Positions 44,901-57,179 of a stretch of DNA of 64,000 nucleotides are shown piece by piece. The DNA is from Gordionus sp. m RMFG-2023. Its lineage: Eukaryota; Nematomorpha; Gordioida; Chordodea; Parachordodidae. The stretch's first letter is position 1, and each line of letters opens with the position of its first letter. The translations under genes and the position numbers were made by a program. The stretch lies in contig NC_088775.1 of assembly GCF_954871325.1 (NCBI RefSeq), forward strand, positions 87,955,561-88,019,560. The letters are read 5' to 3'. The notes below the pieces were generated by a model. It had not been told where the DNA came from and searched no databases. It was given only the letters and a program-made list of their open reading frames with translations.

Positions 44901-46500
44901 ATCTACTTAAAGAATAATTTTTTCTTTACTATCAATAAATATATTCATCCAAAAAATAATAGTATTTAGTGAACAACGCTAATGTTTTATTTTACTTGTG
45001 GAATGTTATCAAAACGCAAAATATTGGGAAGTCTAAATAAATAACGATTTACAATACTCCTACACCAATAATAATTTTTGTTTGACATTCAATATGAGAG
45101 ATAGCAAGAGACAGATATGGGCGATTTATAGATTTTAATTTCATCTTTATAAAATATAAAACTAAAGAAGTAAATTCGCGTGTGAAAATTATATACTATA
45201 AAAAAACTCTACCAGTACAACGCTATTTAATAACTCATACAATTGAGCAACACAACTAACTAAAATTAATAAATTTTTACAAATTTTATTGTTTAAATAA
45301 ATATATATATATATCTATAAAAAGAAGTCATCTTAATTATAAAATCTATTCTTTTATACTTTTTTGAGACAAAAATATCAAGAGTTTTACACGTGATTAT
45401 AAAATCAGGCTACTATTTATAAATTTGATAAATAGTAAACAAATTAATTTTTAAAAATAAATAATTTTTTAAAATAATAATATGAAATCGCGGATAGTAT
45501 GGCGGGAGGTTCTAACAAGTGTCAATTATATTTCAAAGAAGGTATTTTATTTATGTCTATGATAAAGAAAGGAGTGACTTTCAGGAGGATTCTGCATAAT
45601 TATGTATATATGTTCTTATTAGAATAGCAAATCTATTTGGATTTGGAATCTCTTAATCTCAAATCAATTATTGAGTGGCCATTTTTTTAATTTCATTAAT
45701 TTTTATACAAAATTATTGTTATATTTAAAGCAACTATTATACTATAAAAAAAGATGTTATAGAATATATTTCAAAATAAACAATTATCTTTATATTTTAA
45801 TAAGAATGTAAGAACAATTAATTTTATATTTATGAAAACCATCAATTGACACCTCTATACCTTGTTCAATTATATTTAAACACAATAGTTATATGGGGAA
45901 AATGGTCAACTCCCAGGATAGGTAAGGTACTCAATACGTGCTAAAATTTATTTCCTGTCAAATCAGCTGATTTTCGAAATTTAAAATATTTCCCCCTCCC
46001 CCCATTAATGATATTAAATTTAAAGATTACGAATCTTCGCGGATACCATATCTCAACACGACGAGCTTAGAATTGGTCTAGAAAATTAATCATATGAACA
46101 TAATTTTTTATGCTATGCTGTCTTATGTGTTCCTCGAAGTCGTATTTATGAGAATGGGGCACTAGGAACCCAGGTCTTAATATATTAATTATTGGTTTCC
46201 TTAGTTTACCTTGCTTACTAGTTAAAGTGTAGTAGCGCTTAATAAATATTAATTTATCAATCAGTTTTGTGTCGCTAAACAAAAATGAAGTTATGAGCTA
46301 TAAAGAGAGATAATGTTATCTAGACTGAGTATTTATAGGATTAATCACGATTTAAAATCAATTACAACTATAACATTTTTTTTCATATTTATTAGTATTA
46401 AATAATTTTTTCAATCATGTTTCGATAATACCGGTGATTCAAACAAGTAGCAAATCAATTATATTTAAAAATCATTAAAGTTTTGCTAAAATGCATTTGC
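44900..46500. other. AT-rich sequence, nothing firmly recognised
   Basis: A 71-codon minus-strand frame at 46067-46282 uses more varied codons than its surroundings but matches no family I know. Confidence 0.35.
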
Positions 46501-46521
46501 TCGAAAGTTTGTAGAAATAAA

Positions 46522-46564
46522 TTTGCGGTAAGGTTTGCGGTAAGGTTTGCGGTAAGGTTTGCGA
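46522..46564. repeat. 12-bp tandem repeat (GGTAAGGTTTGC)n
   Basis: About three and a half exact copies of a 12-bp unit, G-rich in an AT-rich setting. They produce a TLPQTLPQ peptide on the minus strand, which is not considered a gene. Confidence 0.9.
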
Positions 46565-47273
46565 TATTGTATTCGCTAAAAGTTTTATGGAAAAAATTAT
46601 CGAAATTGGTTTAGTAATATTACTTTTGCTCGATTTCTTTGAGATACATAACATTCGTGATAAAAGTTTATATAAAAAGAGTTTCGTGATAAAAGATTTT
46701 GATACTGGGTTGGTTGCTATCAAATTTTTTTTATCACTTAAAAGTCAAAGCAAAATATAGTTTAGCATTATAAAAGTCTACTTCATTATATTATTCAGAG
46801 ATTGAGGATAATAAACAGTGCTTAAGGGTTTAAACAAGTCGGATTTTAATTTTCTTGTTTGGATTGCTACTGCCAAAATTTACTCAACCAGTTATATATA
46901 TACAAACCCTAACCTGTATTTTCTATCATCGTTCTAATCATTAGCCACCTTCTAAAATAAATTAGATATTTAAAATTCATATCCGAAACTCTTATAATAA
47001 TTGTTGTATTTTTATTAATTTTTAATCTTAATTATTATATATGGATTTATTATGATACCAATAATGTAAATAAAATTTATTACTCTTATCTATATATTAC
47101 TTTTGATAAAAATATTTACAAATATTGTACCTAAAAACACTATTGATATATAATCTGATGAGGAAGTCTGACTTTTTTTCCTCAGAAAAGTGATTCTAAT
47201 CCATCAAGCTCAATTTTGTGATTTTTTAATTAAAAATTATTTACTCAAGAAAACTTTAAAAAATACTAAAAAT

Positions 47274-47545
47274 TCGTTTGTGATGCTGAACCCAAAGTTT
47301 AATTATAAATTGAAAATTATACAAATATTTATAAATCACAATCTAAGTAAAATAACCAAAATACCCTTATAATATTGAATAAAAATGTTATAATGATGAT
47401 CCCGAAGATTTAATATCATAAATCAGAAAAATGTAAATATTAATGAATCACAATTTTAGCAAACATACTTTAATACCCTTATAATCTTTTAAAAAAATGT
47501 GATAAAGCGGATCCCATGATTTAATAACATCATAATTATGACAGT
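47274..47545. repeat. Diverged ~110-bp tandem repeat, 2.5 units
   Basis: The series GATCCC or GAACCC, then AGTTTAAT / GATTTAATA, AATCACAA and ATACCCTTATAAT appears in the same order starting near 47285, 47400 and 47508. Substitutions are common. It is non-coding. Confidence 0.6.
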
Positions 47546-50170
47546 TTAAGATTTGAAAATAATTAAGTAATAATTAATATATAACATTATTGTTTCACGG
47601 ATTCTTTATTCATTTATTTTCCACTTTTATAATAAAAAGATTAATTATAATAAGTATATACTATATAAAATAAATAGAGATAGGTATGAAATGACTTTCA
47701 AAGCTATGCCTGGCTCAGTCTATCTTTATTACACATATTTATTGATTCCAGGCAATAATGACAAGCGAGTATGATGCACCTATTTTAAACTTTCCTTTAT
47801 CTACTAGTTGAAGCTCAGCTCAGATACAATTTAACCTTTACACTAATTATAAAATTTGTAATTTATGTCTAAGATGTTTTAAAATAATTTTCCGATAAAA
47901 ATACTCTAAAATACTCTTCCTTTGTTTTTATAATGAGGTTGGAAAATTCTTTATCACGTCTATATATGAAAAATTTTTAAAAAAACCTTCTAGGCTAATG
48001 TATTTTTTATATTATACTAAGAGAAAGGAGCATATTCTAATATATTATTCTCTTGAACTCTGTATTGAAAGGATAATTGTAATAGATTCTACAAACAAAT
48101 AAAATGATAATCCTTCAATAATAGCAAAATTTAGCCTTTTTCATAATATACAAGGTACAACATTTAAATCATCTATATCAATTTCAAAAAACAAAAATTA
48201 CTCTACTGTAGTAAAAAGGATTCCTTAAATTAATTTAACTGAATGATATTTTAATCAAACTGTCAACTATTATCATAATATTTTGCAATTAATATTTGGT
48301 GTAATAATTAATAATTTTTATATAGAAAATAATCATAAATTTGCATTATATTTTAAGAATAATAATAAATTCTAAACTATGAGCCGATTTATTGCACATT
48401 TTGTTGGTCCAATTAGAAATAGGAATTTGAAATTTATTAATTTTCTTTATAAAAATGTGGAAAATAAATATTTTAACATTTTTTTCAATTTTTGATTTTT
48501 CAGAGCATAATTACATCTTTTATTTTAATTTATTTTAAAAACATTATTATTTTTAAAATTGTAATCATATAATTAGGAATATTTAGTATTTAACCGAGTA
48601 GTGCTATTCTTAAGACTCACTCAGTTGTTGATGCCTAGGATTAATGTGTTGTGTTATATAATACAAAAATATTTATAGAATTTTATTTTTAAAAATTTTA
48701 CTAAATTTATGCATCTCATTAAATTATTCATCCTCAAGGTCTTTATAAAAAAATATTTTTTTTTGTTTTTAATCGATGAAGTCAAATTTAAGTTTTCTAA
48801 AAAATGTTATCAATTAATTAGCTTAGCAGTTTCTAATTCATGTTCAAATATACAGTGTAATACAAACATAACATGTCAAAAAATATTTTATCTTTCGCTT
48901 GATCATAGAATAAATATTTTATGTAATATTTAATTGAATAAAATGTTTTTCCATATCCTTCAGAAATACTGAGCAATATTTGATAAGATTTTAACACATT
49001 TGAACTGATGAGACATTTTGCGTTACCTTTCTTAGATATAAATTGTTTTTATAATTTATATAACTTTAAAAATTGACCATCTGATAGATTAGTTGTGATA
49101 TTTCTCTTTCCCTCAAATTTAAAAATAAAATAGAGATCATCTATTCATTTTTTTTAGGCAAAATCATTATTTGCTAAAAAATAAAAATTAAATAATAGAC
49201 TGGCAGTTCCCTTAATAAAATTATATAATTTATAAATATCTATTTTTTATATAATGTTAAACGTATATTAATCAAAAATAAACCTACCAAAGATGGGAAA
49301 ATAAGGAGGCCGAAAGTCGCCCTAGGGAAAAGCGGAATTAGCATTTCAGGGTGGAGAGAATAATCTCCTATTATACCCCCTAAGGAGGTAATATAAATTT
49401 TTTAGGGTTATCAAAGTTGATTTTAGTGAAAAATTGCTTAGTTCATATATTCATGTTATTAAGTTTGACTCCGAGTTTCAAAATATAAAATATATAATAT
49501 ATATTTACTTAGATCGTTTATTATCTTTACTAAGATTTGAAATATAAATTAAATTAAATAACAGGTGAAAAAAATTATGACTATAAAAATAGGAAAAATA
49601 TCAAAAAGTCGTTATCTTAATTAGATCCTTCATTCGACCTTAAAAGGTTCATTAGACTTATTTCAATTTCGCATTATTTTTTCTAAAAAAGTCATATATA
49701 ATCTCGTCTGCGTGGTCACTAAGGAGATTTCATCAATGTTATTTATGACATTCTAAATAATTGTCTTAATTTATTTCGGGATTTGTTACATACTATCCAG
49801 TGACATATATTATCATTTTTTTTAATATCCACTGATTTAATAATTCTAATGTCCGAATATTTTATGTTTTATAAATTAATATATATAGTTTTTTTCCTAT
49901 GGTAATAAAAATTTGCTTTCTTCAGCTGCGAAGAATGTTTTTTTTTCGCTGTATTCATAAATATAACTTACATAAAATATTTACTCCAAAACATTTTTAT
50001 GTTTTTATTATGAAAAAGTGGAACTAAACTTTTTGCAAAATGCGATTGTTATATTTTTTTTCATTTCATGTTTTATATGATAATTATTTTATATATTGAA
50101 ATAAAGATATTATTAATGTCTGTTTTTTCAATTAGTTTGTAAATAAAACATCTAATAAATCATATTTATT
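47546..50170. other. AT-rich gene-free sequence
   Basis: No gene is seen. A GC-richer island at 49285-49390 (GGAGGCCGAAAGTCGCCC and ACCCCCTAAGGAGG) stands out but cannot be assigned. The open frame at 48709-48933 is short and A/T-biased. Confidence 0.35.
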
Positions 50171-50173
50171 CCA

Positions 50174-50310
50174 TAGGTGTAGCAAAGATTTTGCTGGGGT
50201 TTTTTCTCACAAACTTTATTGAAGTTCTTTAGGTTCATATATTGTAATCCTTTGACTATATTAGATTTTTAAATGGGTTTTACTTTTTTTCGTAAAGATT
50301 TGAGCCATAG
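50174..50310 (+). mobile_element. hAT-like relic (CATAGGTGTAGC end)
   Basis: CATAGGTGTAGCAAAG resembles the CATAGGCGTAGCC terminus of the 39-kb element, and the following sequence matches 40770-40910 in order. Only one end is seen. Confidence 0.4.
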
Positions 50311-50980
50311 TCGTTATTCCAAAAAGTAATTAGATTAAATGGCTGGGTTACACAAACACGACCCCGGGTTTTGATCTACAGAATGAACCAGACCCAACTA
50401 AATTGGTTTATCTGACCGGCTAAATTTATAAACCCAATATCTATCCGAGCACCCACCCCAAAAACAAATTAATATAATATTTAAACCAACTTGATATAAT
50501 ATTTTATTGTGTATTTTTTGCTCATTATCTTAATATAATTATATATTACATACAAAGAGAAATATAAGAATAGGAAAGAAACTTAATACTCTTTATATTT
50601 TATATCATAAAAAGAAAAAGAGAGAAAATAAGGGTAGAGTGGGAGTGTGAATAAATAAATTAAATTTAAGTTTTAAAAATTAATGTATATTTTTAATACA
50701 AAGTATAATTATCTTTCAAAAAGTTAATTAATTATTGCTTTTTAAGTGTATATTATTATAGTTTTTAATGATATTTTAAATTTATGAAAAAAATAACGAG
50801 AATTAAAGAAAAATAAATATTATGGTAACAAATAAAGGAATTAAAAGCAAAATTTAAATATACACATATCCTCTCACAAAAATCCCGCAATTGCAAATCT
50901 CCAGCAATTTTAAAATTTTTCCCGCTCTATGATTTTAACGTTATTAATTTTTTAACAATAATTTTGAGAAAAATTATCTA

Positions 50981-51274
50981 ATTTATTTATATATTTTTTA
51001 ATTTATTTATATATTTTTTAATTTATTTATATATTTTTTAATTTATTTATATATTTTTTAATTTATTTTTTAATTTATTTATATATTTTTTAATTTATTT
51101 ATATATTTTTTAATATATTAATACATTTTTTAATTAATATATTTTTTAATTTATTTATATATTTTTTAATTTATTTATATATTTTTTAATTTATTTATAT
51201 ATTTTTTAATTTATTTATATATTTTTTAATTTATTTATATATTTTTTAATTTATTTATATATTTTTTAATTTAG
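50981..51274. repeat. 20-bp AT minisatellite, ~14 units
   Basis: The unit ATTTATTTATATATTTTTTA is repeated head to tail, with one shortened stretch near 51065 and some variants near 51110-51145. It ends immediately before LINE-derived sequence. Confidence 0.97.
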
Positions 51275-51279
51275 ATTTG

Positions 51280-52310
51280 TCAAATTTAAATCATTGGAAT
51301 AATCTCTTGACGTTCCCTTTCAAATGCCTCTCAATCCCAAAAGATAACAAATATATCTCATTACCTAACCCAATAAAAGACAGACTTATAAATTTGGAAA
51401 ATTTAACACTATTAGAATACCTGCAACAAAATATCCAAAAAAATAAATGAAGGCGACATATGCTGTGCACAAAAATTAATCTCTTCACAAACAAAACTCG
51501 CCCAATCTAACGATGTGCCCCTTGACAACCTAAAATCCCTTCATCCACATTAGTGTTGTTAAACGGCTCGTTTTGAGCCGAGTTTTAAAAACGGCTAACT
51601 CAATATTTCATCTAGAATAATATACGCAAGCCTGAAGATTGTGTTTGTAGAAGGAACAAAGGTTTGGACATCTATTAGCGAAATCTCGAGACTTAGGCAA
51701 TATTTTTCTGGCTAAAATATTGAGTTAGCTGTTTTTAAAAATCGGCTCAAAATGAGCCGTTTAACAACACTAATCCACATGCCTCTTTTACTCTCTTACC
51801 AAACCCACCGCTCAATCCCTCTTTTTCATAATTACAAACCAAGATATTCGCTAAACAATAAGTGAATTTAATTTTTCAGCAGCAGACCCGAATGGCTATA
51901 TACCATCTTACCAAAAATTTCTAAAATCTCATAATTCCATTTTTTTAAACTAACTTACCACCTTAATAATATAACTACTAATGATATTCCCACATTAGCT
52001 CATCAAATTATATTTGGAGCTAACTTGATTGCTTTTAAAAACCTGATGGTTTCCGCCCAATCGCAATTGATTCATTTTTCAGACGCCTAATAACTAAAAT
52101 TATTGCAAAAAAAATAATCCGATACTCATTCTCTGCTTGGCAAATACTAATTAGGATGTCGAACTAAAGGAGGCGTAGATATAGCCTCTCACAGTCCCGT
52201 TTTATGCAAAATCGATTTTAAAAATGCCTTCAATATAATATCACGTTCCAAGACACTCGAATCTTTTTACAACAATTTCCCAATATTTTTTTTTTTAAAA
52301 ATTGTGATCT
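51280..52310 (+). pseudogene. LINE reverse transcriptase relic, 5' part, split by a MITE
   Basis: The plus strand reads KPDGFRPIAIDSFFRRLITK (52041-52100), then in another frame GCRTKGGVDIASHS and KIDFKNAFNIISRSKTL (about 52155-52255). These are the successive fingers/palm blocks of a non-LTR reverse transcriptase, including the first catalytic aspartate in the DFKNAF block. Upstream, from about 51290, a decayed leader (LNHWNNLLTFPFKCLSIPKD) is interrupted by MITE copy F at 51551. Stops and frame changes are present throughout. It may be the same LINE family as the C-terminal tails at 8.8, 12.1 and 60 kb, since that tail follows this type of reverse transcriptase, but this is inferred. Confidence 0.65.
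51551..51772. mobile_element. MITE of the TAGTGTTGTTAAACGGC hAT family, copy F (best copy)
   Basis: A 222-bp element with TAGTGTTGTTAAACGGCTCG at the left and its inverted form at the right, flanked by a perfect 8-bp duplication ATCCACAT (51543-51550 and 51773-51780). It defines the family: 8-bp duplication (hAT), ends TAGTGTTG, long self-complementary arms. It sits inside a LINE relic, so it is younger than that LINE. Confidence 0.95.
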
Positions 52311-52638
52311 CATCTGGAAAGATTTCTTCTGCTTAAATATTATAAAGGGTTTACTTATAAAAGATTTCTTTTTAAATATATTAGGAATTTTAAGTAAAAT
52401 TTGGTCAAAATATTTTCTCTTTAAAAAATATTCAAAGATTTTTGCTCCAAATTATTTTATTTTTTCAAACCATGGGAATAATCGATTATTAAAATTTAAA
52501 ATGTGAATTATAGATGTGGAAATAAAGTAAAAAAAATAATAAAATGTTCCGTAAGGAACATGTTAAATAATAAATACTTACAAATATTTATGAACAAGTT
52601 TAAATATTTATGACTAGTTTCGAATACATACTAATAAA

Positions 52639-52858
52639 TAGTGTTGTTAAACGGCTCATTTTGAGCCGATTTTTAGAAACGGCTAACTCAATATTTTATT
52701 AGGAAAATTACGCAAACCTTAATATTTTGCTCATAGGTGGCATAAAAGATTTGACATCTATTAACGAAATCTCGAGGCTTAGACAATATTTTTCTGGCTA
52801 AAATATTGAGTTAGCCGTTTTAGAAAATCGGCTCAAATTGAGCCGTTTAACAACACTA
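52639..52858. mobile_element. MITE of the TAGTGTTGTTAAACGGC hAT family, copy G
   Basis: A 220-bp copy with clear ends (TAGTGTTGTTAAACGGCTCA and GAGCCGTTTAACAACACTA). The flanks CTAATAAA and CTAATAGA match at 7 of 8 bases. Confidence 0.92.
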
Positions 52859-53569
52859 CTAATAGATGTAAAATAATTCTATAGAATAAAGGATAAAAAT
52901 TTTTTAGAAGAATTACTTTGTTTTCTTGGGTTCAAATTTATGAATCCAATAATTTTGTTATTCGTATTCGTAGAATATGAATCTAATCTAATCGAATAAA
53001 ATAAAATCGAATAACGAATAATTCATTTTAAGTATAGGTGTGAGCTGGAGTCGCATGTCCTTATCAGCTTGTCATCACTAATACCCAACAATATAATTTT
53101 AAAATATTATGAACCTCTAAAACAGTATATGTGAATAAAAATTATAAAAGCTATCCAAATATTTTCAAAGAATCCATAATGTATTGACCCAAACATATTT
53201 AGGCATGTTTTATAAAAAAAATATAGAGTATTTGCAAACAAAATTTGATTTAATAATTTCTATTTATAAATATATAAACCCTATATGACATTGGAAGAAA
53301 AAACAATAGAAATATCGAATGCGAACAATTTTTATTTTAAACAAATTGCAATACTTTATGATAAAGATTTTTATTTTTTAAACTTCCTTTCACATTTCGT
53401 CAGGTTAATAAAATTAATGTCATTGCGTTATATAATGGGAAGGAAAATCTTTAATTTTGGATGAGGCTTTTTTTATATTAGAATATAATTTTTTTAATAT
53501 TTAATTTTCGAATATTTTTTATTTTTAAAACAAAATTAAAAGCGAGTATCAATTGTTGACCACTATCTT

Positions 53570-55260
53570 GTTAAGTATTGTTTCAAAATAATTTATCTAT
53601 TAGGAGTAAATTAACGAAGGGAGGAAGTAAGCAAGGAGGAAAAACTTGTGGACCCAAACCTATGGTGATCCAGCTTCCTAACAAAGATATCAGACCAATG
53701 AATAATTCAACTTCCTGTCGCTTGCCTCTAAAATGATTGCATCCAAGATTAGATATCAGGCTTTTCATTTTCTCATCCTATTAAAATTAGGCAGGTGTTA
53801 TCGGCAGATATGTAGTAGCTGTACATCTCGCACGTTCACTTGGAGAGCAATCCTGCAAATGAGACTCAAAATTGCTTTTCTAATACATACAACACCCTTT
53901 TTTGTAACTTCCTATATTACACCAAATTTCTATATTATTGTTACCAATTACCAACAATTTTGCAATACAACTCTAAAAAATAATTTTAGTCGTGGGCATC
54001 CAAAAAGGTGTTGATCATTCGGAATCAATAAGATAATCCAAACCATTTTAATTAAGAATGCCAAATTCACTCCACGTTTGGTATATAGGTCATGGAATAA
54101 TTATTGCACCTCAATTAAAAATCAATAAAGCCAATTTTAAAATAACCTCAGGAGGAATTAACATTTAGGTTCTGTAACCGGATTCACTGAAATCAGTCCC
54201 TACTCCCATTCTAATGTTAATCGTTAGGCCTGGTGACTTTCTGCACTTGCTACCATCGAATAAATCATTCTTCGTCCTAAAAACTACTTTGACATTCCAC
54301 GCATACTTTATGCTCGGCGCCTAACTCGTATTTAAATTTCCCATCCCTCTTAGCATTTATCAAAAGGGAATGAAAGATATAACAGAAATTATCTTTAATC
54401 CAAAATTCTAAGAAAATGCATGAGCTCAATTACCCAAAAAAGGGTTGAATTAAGGATTAGATCTCCCACCGATCTGCTTTAACTGCCTCTAGCTATATAT
54501 TTTCTAAACCCACAATCATTTCCCACATCTTAAATAATGACTTTTCCTTAGATGTTAACTGTGTGTTGTTGATGTCCCAACGCCTGAATCATACAGGCAG
54601 AAAGATTATGAAACGCTATTTGTAGCTCGCGGCTTGAATCTCTATCATCTAGCATGAAATTTATCGAACGTTCTCTCTTTAATTCTTTAATTAAAGATTC
54701 TGGGTATGAATTTTCGCAAGTTATCTCTTCAAACAATCATAAGCTCCAATTAACCAACCATGAACGATCTTACCCATGCTATTGAAGTACAAATTAATTG
54801 TATAATAACCTTTAACATTTGCTCCAATGCTTCTTAATCCAACGAGATTTTAAATCGACCCAAATACCTGTATTACTTAAACCATTAAGAATTTTAAAAA
54901 CCTAACGACAGCGAGATGACAGAATTACTTTGATCCAATAGAACTGAGACCAATTTTCTTTTGGTTCTATTATTTTATCGATCTATTAGGCCTATCCAAC
55001 TAAACTCTAAGCACTCGATCAAAAAAAACAGCTTAAAATTTCTAAATATTTTGAAATTTCAGAAGATTCATTATTCCAATAATATCCACATCTTAACTTT
55101 CTTTCGAAAGCCTGTATTATCAAAGATTTAGGATTTCACATCTGCAAGCTCACTGGTGATCTTCGAGAAGCCTTTTCCCCAGACATAATTTTGCCATAGC
55201 CATCCCTAAAGCAAATATTGTAGGCTTCACAGTGACAGTTGCTAAAATTACTCTACGTTC
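53570..55260 (+). pseudogene. Heavily decayed LINE coding sequence, downstream part
   Basis: This stretch is visibly less A/T-rich than its surroundings and contains scattered plus-strand pieces reminiscent of the region after a LINE reverse-transcriptase palm (for example FLHLLPSNKSFFVLKTTLTF near 54238-54297). Stops are dense in all frames. Its position and strand suggest it is the continuation of the LINE at 51.3-52.3 kb, but I cannot prove continuity. Confidence 0.35.
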
Positions 55261-55269
55261 CTATTCTTC

Positions 55270-55985
55270 TTGTCTTGCCCATTATTTCTCCTTAATTTCT
55301 ATTAATTTTAATCTATTTGTTTTTTTAAAGATAAACAAATGTATTAAAAATTTATAATCAAAATTTATCTTATTATAATTTTTTAATATTAAATAAAATA
55401 AAAAATTAATCCATAAAAGATTATACACAAAAAGGAAAATAGAAAAATTAAATTAATCTATTCAAAAATTAATATAAAAAAAAATGAATTATAAATTATG
55501 CCCATATACTGTATATGTATATATTAAGAATCTTGATAATTATCAAATTTGTTCTATTTATTGGCTTGATAAGCAGTTTATATACATATATTATATATGG
55601 GTTTTATATAAAGAATATATTCTATTTTACTATCTTTCTCTATCCTCTTTTCTAAATTAAATATAGGTTAAACGAATTAAGATTTCACAATTATTTATTC
55701 AGAAATAATTATTTAATATTATATTGTTAATTACGGAAATTTTCAAGCTCTTTTTCTGGAAAATAAATAAAGTATTATTAGTTTAATAAAAAATAATAGA
55801 CAATAGATATTATGGCAGGCAGCAAATATTCAGTAATTTTTTGAAAAAGATTGCCAGGCTCGTGTATTTAAAAATTGTTTTAAAATAAAATAAGGTCAAC
55901 TCCATTGTGCCCAAGAGGTCTGGACCGTATTTTGGTCCGTCTGATTTTACTAGAAATATTTTCTGAAAATTACAGGGGAATAAAA
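55270..55985. other. AT-rich sequence with a small hairpin
   Basis: CCCATATACTGTATATG at 55499 and its near-inverse ATATTATATATGGG ending at about 55602 could form a ~105-bp hairpin. No gene is seen. Confidence 0.3.
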
Positions 55986-55989
55986 CTAA

Positions 55990-57165
55990 TGTCACATTGT
56001 CTTAAACTCTATGAAAAAATATTAGAAAAAAGCATAATCGATAGGAAAAACTCAGTTTGACTTTATGTCTGGAAAATTAACAACTGATGCAATCCACACA
56101 TTTAGGCAATTGAGTGAAAAATAAAGGGAAAAAAACAAAAAGTTACATATGGTCTTTCTCAATCTAGAAAAGGCCTTCGAATAAATCCAAAGAAAACTTA
56201 TCTGGTGGACGCTACGCCACAAAAAGGTTCCCCCAAAATATATAAGAATAATACAGGATATGTATATGGGCCATATAACAATGGTCCGTAGCCCAACAGG
56301 TACCTTAGCAGGTTTTACTAGCCGAGGGAGTTCATCAAGGGTCGGCTCTCAGCCCACTTCTCTTCATTACAGTAATAGATGTATCATCATAGTCTATACC
56401 TCAAAAAGTCCCGTGTAATATGATATTTACAGATAATATTGTGATACTTGCCGAATCCAAGGACGAAATGAAAGAAAGATTAGTGAGTTAGGTAAATATC
56501 CTAGAAAAGCACGGACTAAAAGTAAATAGAGAAAAGTGGTGATAAGAGGAGATGAAACAGAGAGCTTTAATATAAATGAATGGCAGATATCGGCAATTGA
56601 AAGCTGCAAATATTTAGGCTCCACTATGCAAACAAACGGCATAACAGAGAAAGAATAAAATCAAAGGTGGTTAAAGTGGAGATCTTTATCTGGAATGCTC
56701 TTCGACAAAAGAATCCCACACAAATTGAGGAAAAATTTACACCAGAGCACAACCAACTATTCTATATAGTTCGGAAGCATGACCAACCAAAGAATCAGAC
56801 GAAAGTCTACAAACTATGGAAATGAGAATGCTAAGGGTGATTGCTGGAGTAGAAAGGAAAAGGTGAGCAGTACAAGAATACTAGGAAGTTTAAAGGTAGA
56901 GTGAATTAAGACTCAGATAATGGTGAACAGACTTAGGTGGTATAAGCACACTATGAGAAGGCCTATCAACAACATAGGAAAAAAGGTTGAGAGTTTGTAA
57001 GTGATGGGCAAACGTAAAAGAGGAAGGCCAAAACTTCAATGAGGCCATAAAGTTAGAGCCAATATGATGAGGTATAAATTAGATAACAGAGATAGTATGA
57101 TTAACATAAAGTGGAGAGAGATATTGAAGGAGCTTACCACCAGAAAAGGTAAAAGCTAAAGAGAA
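55990..57165 (+). pseudogene. RTE-like LINE reverse transcriptase, C-terminal two-thirds, broken
   Basis: The plus strand preserves the order of an RTE-type reverse transcriptase: LYEKILEKSIIDR, FMSGKLTTDAIHTFRQL, KLHMVFLNLEKAF (first palm block), the HQGSALSPLLF region (about 56330-56375, frame shifted), MIFTDNIVILAE (second palm block, where intact enzymes have ADD), then SCKYLGSTMQTNGITEKE, KRIPHKLR, MEMRMLRVIAGVERKR and the 3' RWYKHTMRRP and KRKRGRPKL boxes. Many stops and frameshifts are present, and the catalytic ADD reads TDN, so it is dead. The 5' endonuclease part is missing. A sister fragment lies at 17490-17735 on the other strand. Confidence 0.85.
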
Positions 57166-57179
57166 AAAAAAATTTCTGA

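Noticed and set aside
46475-46723. 82-codon minus-strand frame with TLPQTLPQTLPQ
   Set aside because: The regular part comes from a 12-bp tandem repeat and the rest is A/T-biased; no support as a protein.
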